Positions 1 to 29,605 of a stretch of DNA of 64,000 bases are shown here, one piece after another (the stretch's first letter is position 1; every line of letters starts with the position of its first letter). Position numbers and translations under genes: made by a program. The DNA is from Imbricaverruca yamaguchii (lineage: Eukaryota > Arthropoda > Thecostraca > Neoverrucidae): NCBI GenBank assembly GCA_034440575.1, contig JAOTOL010001647.1:1-64000 (forward strand), read 5' to 3'. Below the pieces are notes generated by a model. The model ran no database searches. It saw only the letters and a program-made list of their open reading frames with translations, and was not told where the DNA came from.

Positions 1-726
1 GTTCCGTGCCATCGATTTAGCTGCCTAGGAATCTAGGAGCCGGACACTTTGCATTGCATTATTGGAGGAATTCCAACACCCTGCATTTGTGTTTTTTTGG
101 TAATTAAATAATTTGTTGCATTCCTGCACACTGTTTTTTTCCAGTCCCTTAGGCTTTTAGCAGAGGGCAGCATTTAGCTTCACTATGCGAGGAATTAACC
201 CACCATTCACCATCCGAGGAATTTAAGGAACACCCCATACACCCATGGGCATTCTTCGCATCCCAGATGCATTTATCGCCAGCTAGCAGTACCGATAATA
301 ACCGCAGCCGCAAAGCTGTTCGTCAGTTGACTGCTGGTGCCTAGCAACGTAGCTGATGCTAGCGGACGAGTGACCGATGCGGAATTTGCAGGAGTGCGCC
401 GACTGATGGTGTGTGCAATGGTGCGTACAGGTGAATCCTTATGGGGATATGTGGACATGTGATCGAACAGTTCGTCCATGAATCAGACGATGTTTATATG
501 ATGGGGAATTTATCCTTATTTCATTATCTGCTACCGATTTACATCCGATGTCGAAACCTATCAGCGTGAGGTGCATTGCGCGTCAGCGATATGCACAATG
601 TTTTCACCGAACGATGCAAATAGCTTGGGAGTAGCGATGTGCTCAAAGTAGTCTGGTCACCTTCACTAGCCTAGCAGCGGTAACTCCAATCGAGCAACCC
701 ACCTGGTCAATCCCACAACCCCACCT
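1..726. other. Left edge, no gene recognised
   Basis: I see no exon or transposon here. An open frame on the minus strand near 273-479 has no recognisable motif and no convincing splice context. The missing C-terminal part of the Ack-like gene would be expected on this side, but nothing here can be assigned to it. Confidence 0.5.
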
Positions 727-2938
727 GTGGTGACACATGTCCGGACGTCGGCGGTGACCCCACCTGTCCGGACGTCGGTGGTGACCTCACCTGTCCGGAC
801 GTCGGTGGTGACCTCACTCGTGGCGACACTCACCCGGCCGCCCGCGGTAACCTCACCTGTGGCGACACCTGTCCGGCCGCCCGCGGTAACCTCACCTGTA
901 GCGACACCTGTCCGGCCGCCCGCGGTAACCTCACCTGTGGCGACACCTGTCCGGCTGCCCGCGGTAACCTCACCTGTGGCGACACTCACCCGGCCACCCG
1001 CGGTAACCTCACCTGAGCGACACCTGTCCGGCTGCCCGCGGTAACCTCACCTGTGGCGACACTCACCCGGCCGCCCGCGGTAACCTCACCTGTAGCGACA
1101 CCTGCCCGGCCGCCCGCGGTAACCTCACCTGTAGCGACACCTGTCCGGCCGCCCGCGGTAACCTCACCTGTAGCGACACCTGTCCGGCTGCCCGCGGTAA
1201 CCTCACCTGTAGCGACACTCACCCGGCCGCCCGCGGTAACCTCACCTGTAGCGACACCTGTCCGGCCGCCCGCGGTAACCTCACCTGCAGCGACACCTGT
1301 CCGGCCGCCCGCGGTAACCTCACCTGTAGCGACACCTGTCCGGCCGCCCGCGGTAACCTCACCTGTAGCGACACCTGTCCGGCTGCCCGCGGTAACCTCA
1401 CCTGCAGCGACACCTGTCCGGCTGCCCGCGGTAACCTCACCTGTCCGGCCTGCCCGCGGTAGGCATACTCACCTGTACGACACTCCCCCCGTCCGGCTGC
1501 CCGCGGTAACCTCACCTGTAGCGACACCTGTCCGGCTGCCCGCGGTAACCTCACCTGTAGCGACACTGTCCGGCTGCCCGCGGTAACCTCACCTGTAGCG
1601 ACACTCAGTCCGGCTGCCCGCGGTAACCTCACCTGTAGCGACACCTGTCCGGCTGCCCGCGGTAACCTCACCTGTGGCACCCGCGGTAACCTCACCTTAG
1701 CGACACCGGCCGCCCGCGGTAACCTCACCTGTAGCGACACTCACCCGGCCGCCCGCGGTAACCTCACCTGTAGCGACACCTGTCCGGCCGCCCGCGGTAA
1801 CCTCACCTGTGGCGACACTCACCCGGCCGCCCGCGGTAACCTCACCTGTAGCGACACCTGTCCGGCTGCCCGCGGTAACCTCACCTGCAGCGACACCTGT
1901 CCGGCTGCCCGCGGTAACCTCACCTGTAGCGACACCTGTCCGGCCGCCCGCGGTAACCTCACCTGTAGCGACACTCACCCGGCCGCCCGCGGTGACCCCA
2001 CCTGTAGCGACACCCTGTCCGGCTGCCCGCGGTAACCTCACCTGTAGCGACACCTGTCCGGCTGCCCGCGGTAACCTCACCTGCAGCGACACCTGTCCGG
2101 CTGCCCGCGGTAACCTCACCTGTAGCGACACTCACTCGGCCGCCCGCGGTAACCTCACCTGTAGCGACACTCACCCGGCCGCCCGCGGTAACCTCACCTG
2201 TAGCGACACCTGTCCGGCTGCCCGCGGTAACCTCACCTGTGGCGACACTCACCCGGCCGCCCGCGGTAACCTCACCTGTGGCGACACCTGTCCGGCCGCC
2301 CGCGGTAACCTCACCTGTAGCGACACCTGTCCGGCCGCCCGCGGTAACCTCACCTGTAGCGACACTCACCCGGCCGCCCGCGGTAACCTCACCTGTAGCG
2401 ACACCTGTCCGGCTGCCCGCGGTAACCTCACCTGTAGCGACACTCACCCGGCCGCCCGCGGTAACCTCACCTGTAGCGACACCTGTCCGGCTGCCCGCGG
2501 TAACCTCACCTGTGGCGACACTCACCCGGCCGCCCGCGGTAACCTCACCTGTAGCGACACCTGTCCGGCTGCCCGCGGTAACCTCACCTGTAGCGACACC
2601 TGTCCGGCCGCCCGCGGTAACCTCACCTGTAGCGACACTCACCCGGCCGCCCGCGGTAACCTCACCTGTAGCGACACCTGTCCGGCTGCCCGCGGTAACC
2701 TCACCTGTAGCGACACTCACCCGGCCACCCGCGGTAACCTCACCTGCAGCAACACCTGTCCGGCTGCCCGCGGTAACCCCACCTGTAGCGACACCTGTCC
2801 GGCCGCCCGCGGTAACCTCACCTGTAGCGACACTCACCCGGCCGCCCGCGGTAACCTCACCTGTGGCGACACCTGTCCGGCTGCCCGCGGTAACCTCACC
2901 TGTAGCGACACCTGTCCGGCCGCCCGCGGTAACCTCAC
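727..2938. repeat. 39-bp minisatellite starting at the exon 12 splice donor
   Basis: About 57 tandem copies of a 39-bp unit fill this stretch. On the plus strand the core is CCGCGGTAACCTCACCTGTAG; two main variants alternate (CACCTGTCCGG and CACTCACCCGG types). The left edge decays into 27-bp units. Because 39 is a multiple of three, long spurious open frames appear on both strands. On the minus strand each unit reads GTCGC[T/C]ACAG followed by GTGAGG, which is the end of exon 12 plus its donor. Confidence 0.95.
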
Positions 2939-18893
<15,955 letters not shown>

Positions 18894-20469
18894 ATTGGAC
18901 ACCACTACTGATGTTGCAATGGCATATATTCAGAAATTAATGGATTTATTATCAGCAAAACAAGAGCCATCAGATGATCACAGCCAGTCAGCAAACCTGA
19001 AAAGGAAATTATAAGTTCATTACAAATTTGGTACAGCATACCTCATGCAACAGAAAATTGGACCACAACAAATATACATATTTACTGTCGTATGTGTATT
19101 CAAATGCAATGCTTGGAATGCATCACACATTCCATTCCATTGCAATTAGTTACATTGCAATGCAATGCAATGGAACTAAGAAGATGTTTGGAAGATCTCA
19201 AGGTGTTTGCCTTGCTGGTTGATAGCAAACACTGAGGTGACAATTTACTGATTGACTATCTGCATGCCACCAAACTAGCAATTGCACCATGAACATCACT
19301 TAACTCATGTAACTGACTTATACTGCATACCTACACAGCTGCTCATATCAGCTGCCAGATAAGTAGCTTCCACAGATAGCAGCACATGCAGATGAGCCAA
19401 TCTGTCCTGCAACTTGAATAAATGGCTACCTATCATTAACATAAAATGTAGATAAGCAGACTTGGAATATATTAGCATAGCACATAAACAGTTACACAGT
19501 GGTGCCATAGGGCATTGCAGCCCTACTACTGGTTTGGATCTACAACAAAAACATTGGCATACCCAAGTTCTAGGTAGTTGGTCTCAGTAAGCAAACATAG
19601 GAAACAAAAACGAACTATCTGCATCCTCAGGATCTGTTTCCAACACTCTGCACCACTCAACAGTCACATCAGCAACATTGGCCAAAAATTATGGTTGCAG
19701 TGTTATTAATTGCACTGCTGACATATTCTGAGTGAGGCTAGGCCATGTAAGGTTAGTTTTTATTTGTCTTTGTGATTTAAAAAAATGTGTTGATATTCTT
19801 TTAGAACCAAAATATCTTCTGGAAAAGGAGGTAGGCAAGGTTGGATTATGTTTTGTCAATGTTGCATTATTCTTTACTTCATATAACTTGATTGAAATCC
19901 TGCTTTTTGCAATCATTTTGCTTCCAAACTGAAAACTATGAATGTATACCTCAAGGGAGTGGGCATATCTTCTGCTGAATCACACTGTTGCATTACAGTC
20001 AGATATGATATACAAATGTTTTAATAAAAAATATGATTGAAGCTCTAAAATGTAAATGCCGACAAATTCACCATATTTTTGCCACACCAGATTCCTGACA
20101 TGAGTTAATATTCAGGGTTTGTAAAACAGCATTGTCTTTGGGTAGTTGACAGTTAGAACATGATGACCTCTAGGTTATAATTATTCTCACTTCATTGGTC
20201 AAATATCAAAAGATGCTATTTAAAATGGACTTAAATCTATCACCCCCAGATATAAATAATGGAAACCAGATATGAATCACTAACAAACTGTGTTCTGACA
20301 TCAGCCAATGTTGTAAATGAAAATGTTATAGTCACAAAGTGTTCAGACTTAATAAGAGCCACAGGGGTCCATCCAGGTTAGGTCTGTAAATTGTCTACTT
20401 CTATAGCTGTATACTCCATGAACTCCAATAGGTTAGTTAAACAAGATCTCCGAGATAAAATCCATGTTG
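18894..20469. other. Upstream of Ack-like, no gene
   Basis: AT-rich sequence without recognisable coding. No promoter motif could be called with confidence. Confidence 0.4.
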
Positions 20470-21130
20470 GGTATCCTTAAATATAGTGTCTGACTAGATG
20501 AGTCAAAATTATGTTTGACGAGTATTTTTCGGTGTCTTGCAAGCAAATGAGGTCAAACTGTCTGACCTTTAGTTTCCTACATGCTTGGTACTTACCCTTT
20601 TCCAAATTGGTACATTTGCATGTTGCCAATATTCCAATTACTCCAGAAACTCCATGGAATACTTGCAAATGATACCTATGGGACTGCCAATGCTTTAGCA
20701 CACCCTACCAAGATCCTGCTGTAGCTTGTTAATTCAAATTGTTCCAAATTATCTTCTTTTTTAATTTCACCAACCCATGCCTTAGTTATGCATACCAAAT
20801 ATAACCTTTCAGACAATATATGTGTACACAATTTCCCAATTTTGTTCCTAGCACCTCTGGCATTTACATCAAAACAGGACAAGCTATCCATGTCCTTGTT
20901 TGTAATACTCTTCTCTTTATCACCTATATCCCCCATGACCTGTATAGTTGCATTGTTTTCTAATCAGAGCCTCATTGCACATATTGCTGAGAAATTTTAC
21001 TCCTCTCTTGCTCAGATTGAGCCTGTCTAACACAAACATTCCAGTCCTCCAAAAACAAATCCCACAGATCCAGGAGCCTTACCTGAAGCCCCTCAAGTCT
21101 TGGCTGTCCTGCTATTTTGATTTACTCCAA
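20470..21130 (-). mobile_element. LINE 5' fragment (endonuclease domain)
   Basis: The minus-strand reading includes LSKRGVKFLSNMCNEAL-like text, then CFDVNARGARNKIGKL, ERLYLVCITKAWVGEIKKED and LEQFELTSYS. NAR...NK...L and the V.CITE.W pattern (here TKAW) are hallmarks of the LINE apurinic endonuclease of CR1/L2-type elements. The catalytic Glu appears changed to Lys and the frame breaks soon after. It is a dead fragment. Confidence 0.75.
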
Positions 21131-22675
21131 TGGCTCTATAATACCATTCTACACCTCCACATACCATAGAGAGGATGAAGGTTATCACTCCTCTCTTCTT
21201 ACTTCCTGCTTACCTACCTATCAAATCTATGTGCTTTTATTATTTCTTCCGCTTTAAATCTTCCTACATAATTCACACTAGCACATGCAATTCCTGTTAT
21301 ACCCTCTCCACTTCACTCCATTATTCCTTCTGACCTATCGCCAACATCATCCACTAGGGCACCTGGGAAGCAAGCTATGATACATGTTTTAAGCTGTTAT
21401 GAATTATTGGAATTTATCATTCCAATGCAATAATTATCAATGTGGCTAACATGATGGGACCACTGATTTTCTGAGCAAATGCTTACATTTCAGATTGAGC
21501 AAGATAATGTAAAATGCTTGAGGAGTGAAGTAACATCAAAAGAAATGTAGTTTTTAATGCAACATAACATAACCTAACCCAGCTAAGCCGCCTCCCTTCA
21601 TAGAAAAACAAAAAATGAAAGTGGAAAAATGTATGGAAATATATTTTCTGAAAATTTCCAAAATTACAGAATAGCCTACCCAGTCTAACCTAATAGAACA
21701 AACTGCATTTGAAGGATAATTTTTCAAAACATTTTCCTTTGATTTTTTTGTAAACATTTTCAACTTTTAAAAACTGGAACTAACCTAGCCTACCCAAACC
21801 TAATACATTGATTTGCTTTACAGTGGCAAATATGTGCAAACCCCTGCATTTTTTCCCACCTTTAAATCACAATAATATCTAAGTACCTAGTTGGGTACCT
21901 ACCTACCTAGGTACCCAACTATGTATGTACCTAGGTAGGTACCTACGTACCTACCTAATCCCTGTACTTCAGTTTCTACTACAAAATGGGAGCTCAGTAT
22001 ATTTCTTGAATACTCACTAAAACCCTGCCTCCCTCTCTCCCTGCAGCTGGGCATCTATCGCTTGTGCCCGCATCCTCAACAGCATTACTCTCCACCCCTG
22101 TTTACTTGGGTGTAGTTGCGAACACATTCAGCAAATAATCTTCGTGACGTCACGTAGAATAGAATATTCTGCGTCAGCTCCGAAAACACCGTTGGTGGAG
22201 TTAGGCTAGGGTTTGCCAGGATTTTTTTCAGCCTTTTTTACACAAATTGTTTTTTGTTCAAAAGCAGTTCATGGTAGCTTAGATTAGGTCAGGTAATTCC
22301 AATTTCAATTTTTAAGGGAATTGTCTGGAAACTTTACAAAAAATAAATATTTTCCTTCTTCCATTTAAGACTATGCCAGATTAGGTTCCCAGGTTATGTT
22401 CCGTGATTTACACGCGTCCTGCTTTTTTTTCTTTTTTCGTTTTCACAGTTTTGTACAGATGCTGACATTGTGTACAATCATGGGTGCTGCTTTCGATGGC
22501 GCATGCCCATATCCTAGGTATGCGCCCCTTCCAATAATCCAAAGTTTTCACCTCGCACCCAATAGATGCGCCCCCAATACATTTGGGCTCTTCCATTGTG
22601 TCCATGTCATGCCTCCGCACACAAATATTCCCAGTTTCAGAAAATAACGCCCCTGACGCATACGTATATGCATAC
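21131..22675. other. No gene; local palindromic simple repeats
   Basis: A self-complementary TACCTA/TAGGTA tract lies at about 21880-21960. A string of AACCTAACC-like motifs occurs at 21560-21810. Otherwise nothing recognised. Confidence 0.5.
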
Positions 22676-23030
22676 TTAGACAGTCCCTGCATATATCGCC
22701 GCACTCCAAAATGTGTAAACCCGCGGCAGGTTTACACAAGGATCGAATTCTGTGTATATCGACGCACACGTTTGTCACGAGCACTTAAATCCACACAGGC
22801 ATGGGCGTATGTGTACATCGACGCATGCGTTGTTCACGTCCGCGCAGATATACACCAGTACCGCCTCCTGGGTACATCAACGCCTCCCTGCATCGATTTA
22901 CGCAGGAATCACCTTATGTGAACATCAACGCGGGCGTATTTCACGCCTACGTAGGTTTACACAGGCATGGCCTCCTGTGTAAATCGACGCACGCTTATTT
23001 CACGTCCGCGTATATATACAACACCGGGGG
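22676..23030. repeat. Decayed repeat of about 60 bp
   Basis: Successive blocks share GTGTACATCGACGCA..., TTCACGTCCGCG and GTTTACACAGGCATGGCCTC. About five to six units, 65-80 percent alike by eye. Confidence 0.75.
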
Positions 23031-23032
23031 CA

Positions 23033-23477
23033 TTCATAATGTCCACAGCTCATAGTGTCCACAGTTCACAATGTCCACATGTTCGTAACTTCCACAGCTC
23101 ACAATGTCCACAGTTCATAATGTCCACAGGTCATAATGTCCACAACTCGCATTGTCCACAGATCACAATGTCCACAGTTCATAATGTCCACAGTTCATAA
23201 TGTCCACAAGTTCATAGTGTCCACAGGTCATACTATCCACAGTTCATAATGTCCACAAGCTCGAGTTCCGCACTTCCACACGTTTATTATCTTCGCAGTT
23301 CATAATCTCCACAGATCATAGTGTCCACAGTTCATATTGTCCACAGTTCATAATATCCACAGCTCACAACTTCCACAGCTCACAATGTCTACAGTTCATA
23401 ATATCCACAGGTCACAATACCCACACGTTCATAATATCCACAGTTCATAATGTCCACAGGTCACAATGTCCACACCG
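23033..23477. repeat. 16-bp minisatellite
   Basis: About 27 units of TTCATAATGTCCACAG and variants (TCACAATGTCCACAG, TCATAGTGTCCACAG). It follows the 60-bp array directly. Confidence 0.95.
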
Positions 23478-24732
23478 TCTCCGGGAAAATATGCTACGTG
23501 AAATCATTTTCGACCTTATCGCATTTGGCGGTGCGGCAAACCGACAGGTGTAGAAACCTCTGGTTCATCTCTTGCTAACAGATGGCAGGTCGATCAGTTC
23601 GCGCGAGATGCTGCAGGGCGATGAATTCATTCGAGATACGTTTCTCGGAATCAGAGTTGGACATTGGCCTGCGTTTCGTAGTCAAAATCGATGCATAATA
23701 CGTAAATACAGCTAGTCATGTGGCTAAATTGTTCAATGCAATCTGATATAGTCTTAACCCTCGCATTGATGACGTCCCAATCATCATTCGTATTGGTTGT
23801 TGTTTCTAGAAGCCAACCGGCTAACTTTTTGTTTCTGATCCGAATGACATGTAATTTGGTGAACGCAATTGTCGCATCGGTACTTCCTCACGCTAAAGAT
23901 TGTAAGATAATATACTTGATATACTTAAAGTTATTGTGATATTTTCATCGGGTGCCAGGCACAACCGACGATTTGCCACCTCCGGCCATGGGCCCGGCCG
24001 CCCGGCAGGGCCCGAGGTCTGGTTCGTAAAATGTTTACCAGCTCGCGCACGTTACATCATCCATCAAATCGCTCTTGTTTGGACACAATTGGGCTGATAA
24101 TTCAACAAAGATCGGTCATAAGCGCCAGGCGGTTGTGTTTCTCCCCTCCCCCTTGTGCTCCTCTTGGCTTCCAGCTCGGTCCGAAGGACCACATGCCATC
24201 GTCCTGTCGCTGCTGCACGGTCGAACATTGGCTTGATTCGCAGCACACATTCCTCCGTTTCGTTCGAGGTCTGCCATCGGCTCTGAAGAGCAAGGTTGTC
24301 GAGTTTCACAGCCAGCATTGGCTCATAGCCGGAGCCGCCGACCTCCGTCCGGCGCTACGAGGATATGGTGGTCTGCTTCGCGGCTCATCGGCTCGCATTC
24401 CTGTGGTCTTAAAGATTGTCATCTGCTTGGTAGTCCAAATATAATTTTCAGTGTTATCAATTGCACGTGTTCAATTGCCTTTGGCCTGGCTGTTCGTACT
24501 CGATGCCTTATTGGCATGCTTTTCCAAACATCAGCTACAAAAAAGGAGGGAGGTAGCCGCAAGAAGTCTGTACTCGAACGCGACATAAAGCACTGTCTGC
24601 GTGGTGAGGTGATGTGAGCACGATTGCCAATATAAGCGAAACATTGTCAAACTGGCGTATTTTCCAAAATGCTCGACGATGCAGTATTTAAATCGGCGAT
24701 TGGCAAAGCAATTTATGGAAATTGCTGATTAA
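23478..24732. other. No gene recognised
   Basis: An open frame on the plus strand at 24031-24444 and its minus-strand shadows show no known motif. Confidence 0.4.
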
Positions 24733-25150
24733 TCCGCGCCGTACTGGGGGGAGGGGGTCGTTGACGATCCCCCTAAGGTTTTGCGCGGACTGTGAAAGAA
24801 TGGCGCGCGGCAGCGCACCAAAATTTAGCATACCTTTTCCCACATCAATTTGGCATGTTGTGTCATATTTTTGAAGTCAGGTCATCTAGGGTCAACGAGT
24901 TAGTTAAGGACAAATGAGGTCACCTCCAAAAAAGTGGAACCAATCGTCACGCTTTAACGGATGAAGATATTTGAATGAAACTTTCAGCGTTTGCTTATCT
25001 TTAGGGATGCAACAAAACGCCATACCAGAGGAATTTGTCACTTTTTCCGTTTTTTATTACTTATTAGTTTTGTATATTTGCTCTTTAGAGTTAAAATCGA
25101 GAGTATGGCGAAAGTAAATATTTGTATTGGGAAAGTTGACTTCGAGCGCA
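24733..25150 (+). mobile_element. TTAA-bordered element, copy A
   Basis: It follows TTAA at 24729-24732 and begins TCCGCGCCGTACTGGGGGG, with a hairpin GGGGGTC..GATCCCCC close to the end. The body aligns by eye with 62156-62595 (shared AGCATACCTTTTCCC, CATCTAGG.TCAACGAGTTAG and CTTATCTTTAGGG.TGCAAC). It is non-coding and its right end is not defined. Confidence 0.7.
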
Positions 25151-25385
25151 CACAACCGCAGTGTGCAAACCACTTGATTTAGCAAGGACCTGACCGGCCC
25201 TCGTCCACCGTGGCATGATCTGCATCATCACAAAGACGTCGGCCAACCGCCGTCTCCGGCCCAGACAACCACCCTGAATTACAACTACATGCACACCAAC
25301 CACGCTACCATATTAGTGTGTCCAAAATCTACCCCGGCTATTTCGCTCCTGATCGGATTTGAGCGGAGTTCACCCAAAATTGGCA

Positions 25386-25935
25386 AGTCTACACTAACAT
25401 AACAATAGCCTAACCTAAACTAACCAAGCCAAATCTTACCCAATCTAAGCAAACCTAACCAAAACTAAACAAACCTAGTCAAACTGAATCAATCCTAAAC
25501 GAAATGTAACCAAACTGAACCAAACCTAAGCGAAACCTAACCTAACCTAACCTGACCCAACCTATCCTAACCTAACATGACCAAGCATAACTTAACCTGA
25601 CAGCCTAACCCAACCTAACCTAACCTACCTAACAGGATTTGACCTGACCTAAGCAAACCTCATTTAATCCGTGGCAGCAAGAGCGACTGATCGTAAAAGT
25701 ATGCATAGCTTACATATAGACCGTGTAGAATACTTCCCTTCTCCGAGCAGTTGTGAACCGAGGTTGCGCGAAATTAACTAATCTGCATTAACCTAGCCTA
25801 ACTTAACCAAACCCAACACAACGCAACACAACACAGCACAGCAAAACCCAATCGAACCGAATATCACCAAATCTAATTTAACCTAGCAGGACCTGGCCTG
25901 ACCTAACCTAAGCTGACCTCAGCTGATGTGAGTTG
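25386..25935. repeat. AACCT-type degenerate pentanucleotide arrays
   Basis: Two tracts (25386-25670 and 25790-25935) of loosely repeated AACCTAACC, AAACCTAACC and ACCTGACC. The motif is the arthropod telomere-type TTAGG on the other strand, but it is degenerate and internal. Confidence 0.85.
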
Positions 25936-26741
25936 TCCTGCCCTTTTCCAACTTCATTTTTATATTATTTTGTACCATATTTGTATTTCCCAGCGGACAA
26001 CATAAGATGTATTCACCTATGTAAAATCATTCACACGGTAGCTTAACTGGTGTGGTAGCACGTGCGACTTGCATTATTTTCGACCGATGAAGTTGGCTCC
26101 AGCAAATCTAACGATTCATCCATGCAATGAGCCGGTTGGGAAGACCGAAAATGATGTTTGGTAATGCTTCAAAACATTCTTGATTGTATAAAAAGCTGTT
26201 TCGTTTGTGAAAATCTAAAGGTATCGTGTGAATCACAATCGTTTGGGAAATGCGTATATATCACTTTTTATCCAAAATGTGGCCTCACCGAGAAGTTCAT
26301 GGAGTGGGGGGAAGAGCCAGTTTTATGGGTCACGACACTTGTCACTCTTGTCGCGTTGGCTAACCCCTGGTATGCCGTAGATGCCCATAGTCAATGGGGA
26401 AAGTGTAGCCGGTGCATGGATCCAGCTAATGCACGCCACGGCGTGTCGTCACTTTTATCTGTTTTCCAGTACCAGACACAATCGGAAAAAAGCGATGGAA
26501 ACTGCCGGCTATTCTTTGGATGCACGTGCCACGTACGGCGAACTCCGTTTGAACGAACGTTTGCACGTTTGCAGCGAACGTTTGCACTTCCGAACTCCCC
26601 TCGGAATGCAAGTAAGGTTTAGCAAATAAATGATCAGTCTATCTCAGAAGAAAATGCGAATTGAAAATGAATAAACACGAAAAAAATATATTTCGGCGAA
26701 AAAGTACCGGATTTCCTTGATCTTGAAATTATTGTACGGGT
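25936..26741. other. No gene recognised
   Basis: The 154-codon open frame at 26158-26622 has no motif I recognise and AT-rich, irregular codon use. I do not call it. Confidence 0.4.
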
Positions 26742-27589
26742 CAAAGTACATGAAGGCAATGGACAGACCAAAATGAATTGGGGCCACATTCCATTGGCTC
26801 CCATGTTATAAGTTGAAATAATTGCGGGGTTGGTGAAGCAAACATTGAGGTCGCAGTCCCCCTCAAAGGTAGATACAACACCCCTGAGTCGAACAACCGG
26901 CAAGTGGTAGCGAATCGGCGAGAGGTAGTGTCGTTGCCAGCTAGGGCATGATGCAAGGGTTGATCTAATGGGGGAAGAGAAAATCGCACCCCTTTTGACC
27001 CGAAGGATGCCTCTCTTGGAGGTTCCAGTGTACCCCCTCCCTCGAAATACTCAGCTGAATGCGCTCCTCGGCCTGGGAACGGCAGCCCTCTGAGAATCCG
27101 AACACACGCCGCAAATTTTTCGGCGAGAGTCACTCCTCAGAAAAAAAAAACAAATGCTGCCCCTCTGGTAGACCGGAGTGCACCCCCTCCAAATGTTCTG
27201 GACCAAGAGCCGCCACTGTGGAGAAATGACGCCTCCTTATAAAAATCATGAATCTGTCAGTGGTATGGTGTAGGGGAGGGGTTTGCACCCTCCATGGGTC
27301 TTCCGTTCAATCCTCTGCGGATTGGTGAGCACGCTAAAGTGTAATCTCCATTCAGTCGTGTAAACGACTCCACCTGAAAATATCGGCCACACACCTAGAG
27401 AGCAAGGAAAAACGGGGCAAAAAACGGGGCAAAAACGGAACCGTCTATTGAAGGCCTTATCTTGAGTGGTGAAACTGCCCCCGCAATGCATGATTCCCCC
27501 ACCAGCAATAATTTCAACTTTTAGCATGGGAGCGTACGTATATGACCCCTCTATTCATTTTGGTTTGCCCATTGCCTTCATGTACTTTG
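26742..27589. mobile_element. Fold-back element with about 90-nt inverted arms
   Basis: Left arm 26742-26835 (AGTACATGAAGGCAATGGAC, CCAAAATGAAT) is repeated inverted at 27500-27589 (ATTCATTTTGGTTTGCCCAT, TGCCTTCATGTACT). The 660 bp between are non-coding. No clear target duplication was found. Confidence 0.8.
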
Positions 27590-29605
27590 CCCTATTCGAT
27601 CGTTTTAAGATGTCAACAGGTGTGCCACTGCCGACCCTTACGGCGAAATGGGCTCCCTCCCACAGACGCCTTCACATCGCTTCACAACTTCGGAACGGAA
27701 TGTAATAAATCAATAAGGAAAGAACGGTAAGGTTCCGTGATCAATTCTGTATCATGGAAGGCAGATGCAATCCTCCTGGAGTGGCTGAATCAATTGGGAA
27801 AAATGCCAATACGAAATGCGTCCGCAGAACTCCCATAGGCGCACGGCCTAAAACCGGCCGCGATTCCGTGTTTTTACTTACCCGCCGCTAGGTGGCAGTT
27901 GGTGCCGCTGATACGCGCAGATGAAAGGCACCGACGCGGAGTTTCCAATCCAGGCGTACATCATCCATGGTCAAAGTTCCAAAGTATACCAGATTTGGTT
28001 TCACAAGTTCCAAAAGTTGCCAGATAACTTCGAAAACTCGAGTGTCAGGGTGGATTCACAAGTACCCAAAGTCATAAGTAACCGGTTTCCTAAGTTACAA
28101 AAATAGCTATGCGTTCAACCGCTAGATGACACCGTCATCTAGCGGCACCAAAGCTCAGAGGCACCAAAGCTTACATGCATGCCGACAGACGGCAGCACAT
28201 TACAACAAATTACTTTAAAATTGTTGCCATTTATTGTGAGCTAAGAAATCACAAGGATTCTTGTTGACTTTGCAATGAAGGAAAAACCGTTGGTAATCGG
28301 ACACGTGAAAGCGCTCCTGCAGTTGCATCATGACCAAGTTTTTGCATGTTTGGTGCTCAGCCCTTGAATGAGGTTCTGCCACAGACAACTGGGTACGGTA
28401 AGTATTTGTGGCAATGACCAACTAGCTTACCTACCTAGGTGGGGCAAATTCAAGTGGGTATGTAGGTCGGGACCTACGTCAAAATGGAGTGCAAATATAT
28501 CACAAACCTGACTGGTATTTCACAGGGTCAAAAAGATGTAGATACCTACATTGGTTAAGGATGAGGGGGCATCTCCTTTGAAGTTGCTCTTTGCAAGTGG
28601 CTAGAGGATTTTCATTGAACGCAACTGTTTGAATATGGATGCCCTATTCATTTTTGTGTTCAGTAAATGCAGTACAGCTGCTGGTTCAGCCATACAAAAG
28701 TAGCAGTAGAGCTATTTGTTGCATAATGCCTTAGGTGTTCAGAAACCCCCTCTTCCCTTGGTCAGTGGCGTCGCCACGAAATTCTTCCAGGAGGCAAGAT
28801 CGAAAGGGAGCCTCCTGCTCCCCGAAAAGGGGCCTCCTTTTGTTTTAGGCGCTTTCATTTGATATTGATGTAGATTTCACATTAATGTACTGTTTGCTCT
28901 TGGCATGGTGCATTATTTACTCAACACGCAATAGCAATAATCATTATTTTTCGCTGAAAACTGGGCCATACTATGGTATAAATAAGTAATATGCGGATAA
29001 ATACCTGAGTGTCAAAAATAACCAACATCTCAATGATTTCTCTCACAAAAGAGTCTTCCCGCTGCCCTCTAGATTGCAGCGAGGCTGATGCTCAGCATAT
29101 CTTACAGATACCTCCCATTGATCAACCCACTTTTATGTCCTCCAAGAATAACTGAATATAGTTGGATTCATCACTACTGTTATTTATTATCACCAGCTTG
29201 ATGCCCTAAGCAAAGCGTAGGCGATCATTTCTCAGTCCCAAGACGATAATTTCGCGAAGGTGAAAACAAGAAGTGCGTTGCATTGATTTTCTGATTGGAA
29301 TCTTAGGAATTTGCGAATTTTTTCTCACATTTGGAGCTGGCTGCAAGGCACCTGTCAAACAAGCTAAAATAACAACCTCTTCGCGAATAAATTCACGCGC
29401 CTGGGATTTCGACCGCTATTTTGTCACAGGGGCCCTATCGAAATGAAACAATTAGTGATGAACTGAATTATCTTGTGGAGGGGCCTAATCTACCACTATC
29501 CTTCCTGATTCGTCGGATTTCAACCATAACTCCCCACCCAATTCTACGGTTTTATTTTGGTATCCTTTGAAAAATAAACTAACATTGCTGAAATTACACC
29601 TATTC
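27590..29605. other. No gene; one hAT-like end
   Basis: CAGTGGCGTCGCCACG at 28763 followed by G/C-rich short hairpins looks like an hAT end, but its partner was not found. Nothing else recognised. Confidence 0.4.

Noticed and set aside
25386..25935. Telomere or telomeric insertion
   Set aside because: The AACCT motif is degenerate, in two short internal tracts flanked by ordinary sequence; more likely an interstitial repeat.
26158..26622. 154-codon open frame with several Cys
   Set aside because: No motif, no splice context, irregular composition; not distinguishable from chance.
28763..28850. Complete hAT element
   Set aside because: Only one plausible end (CAGTGGCGTCGCCACG); no partner end or target duplication could be found.
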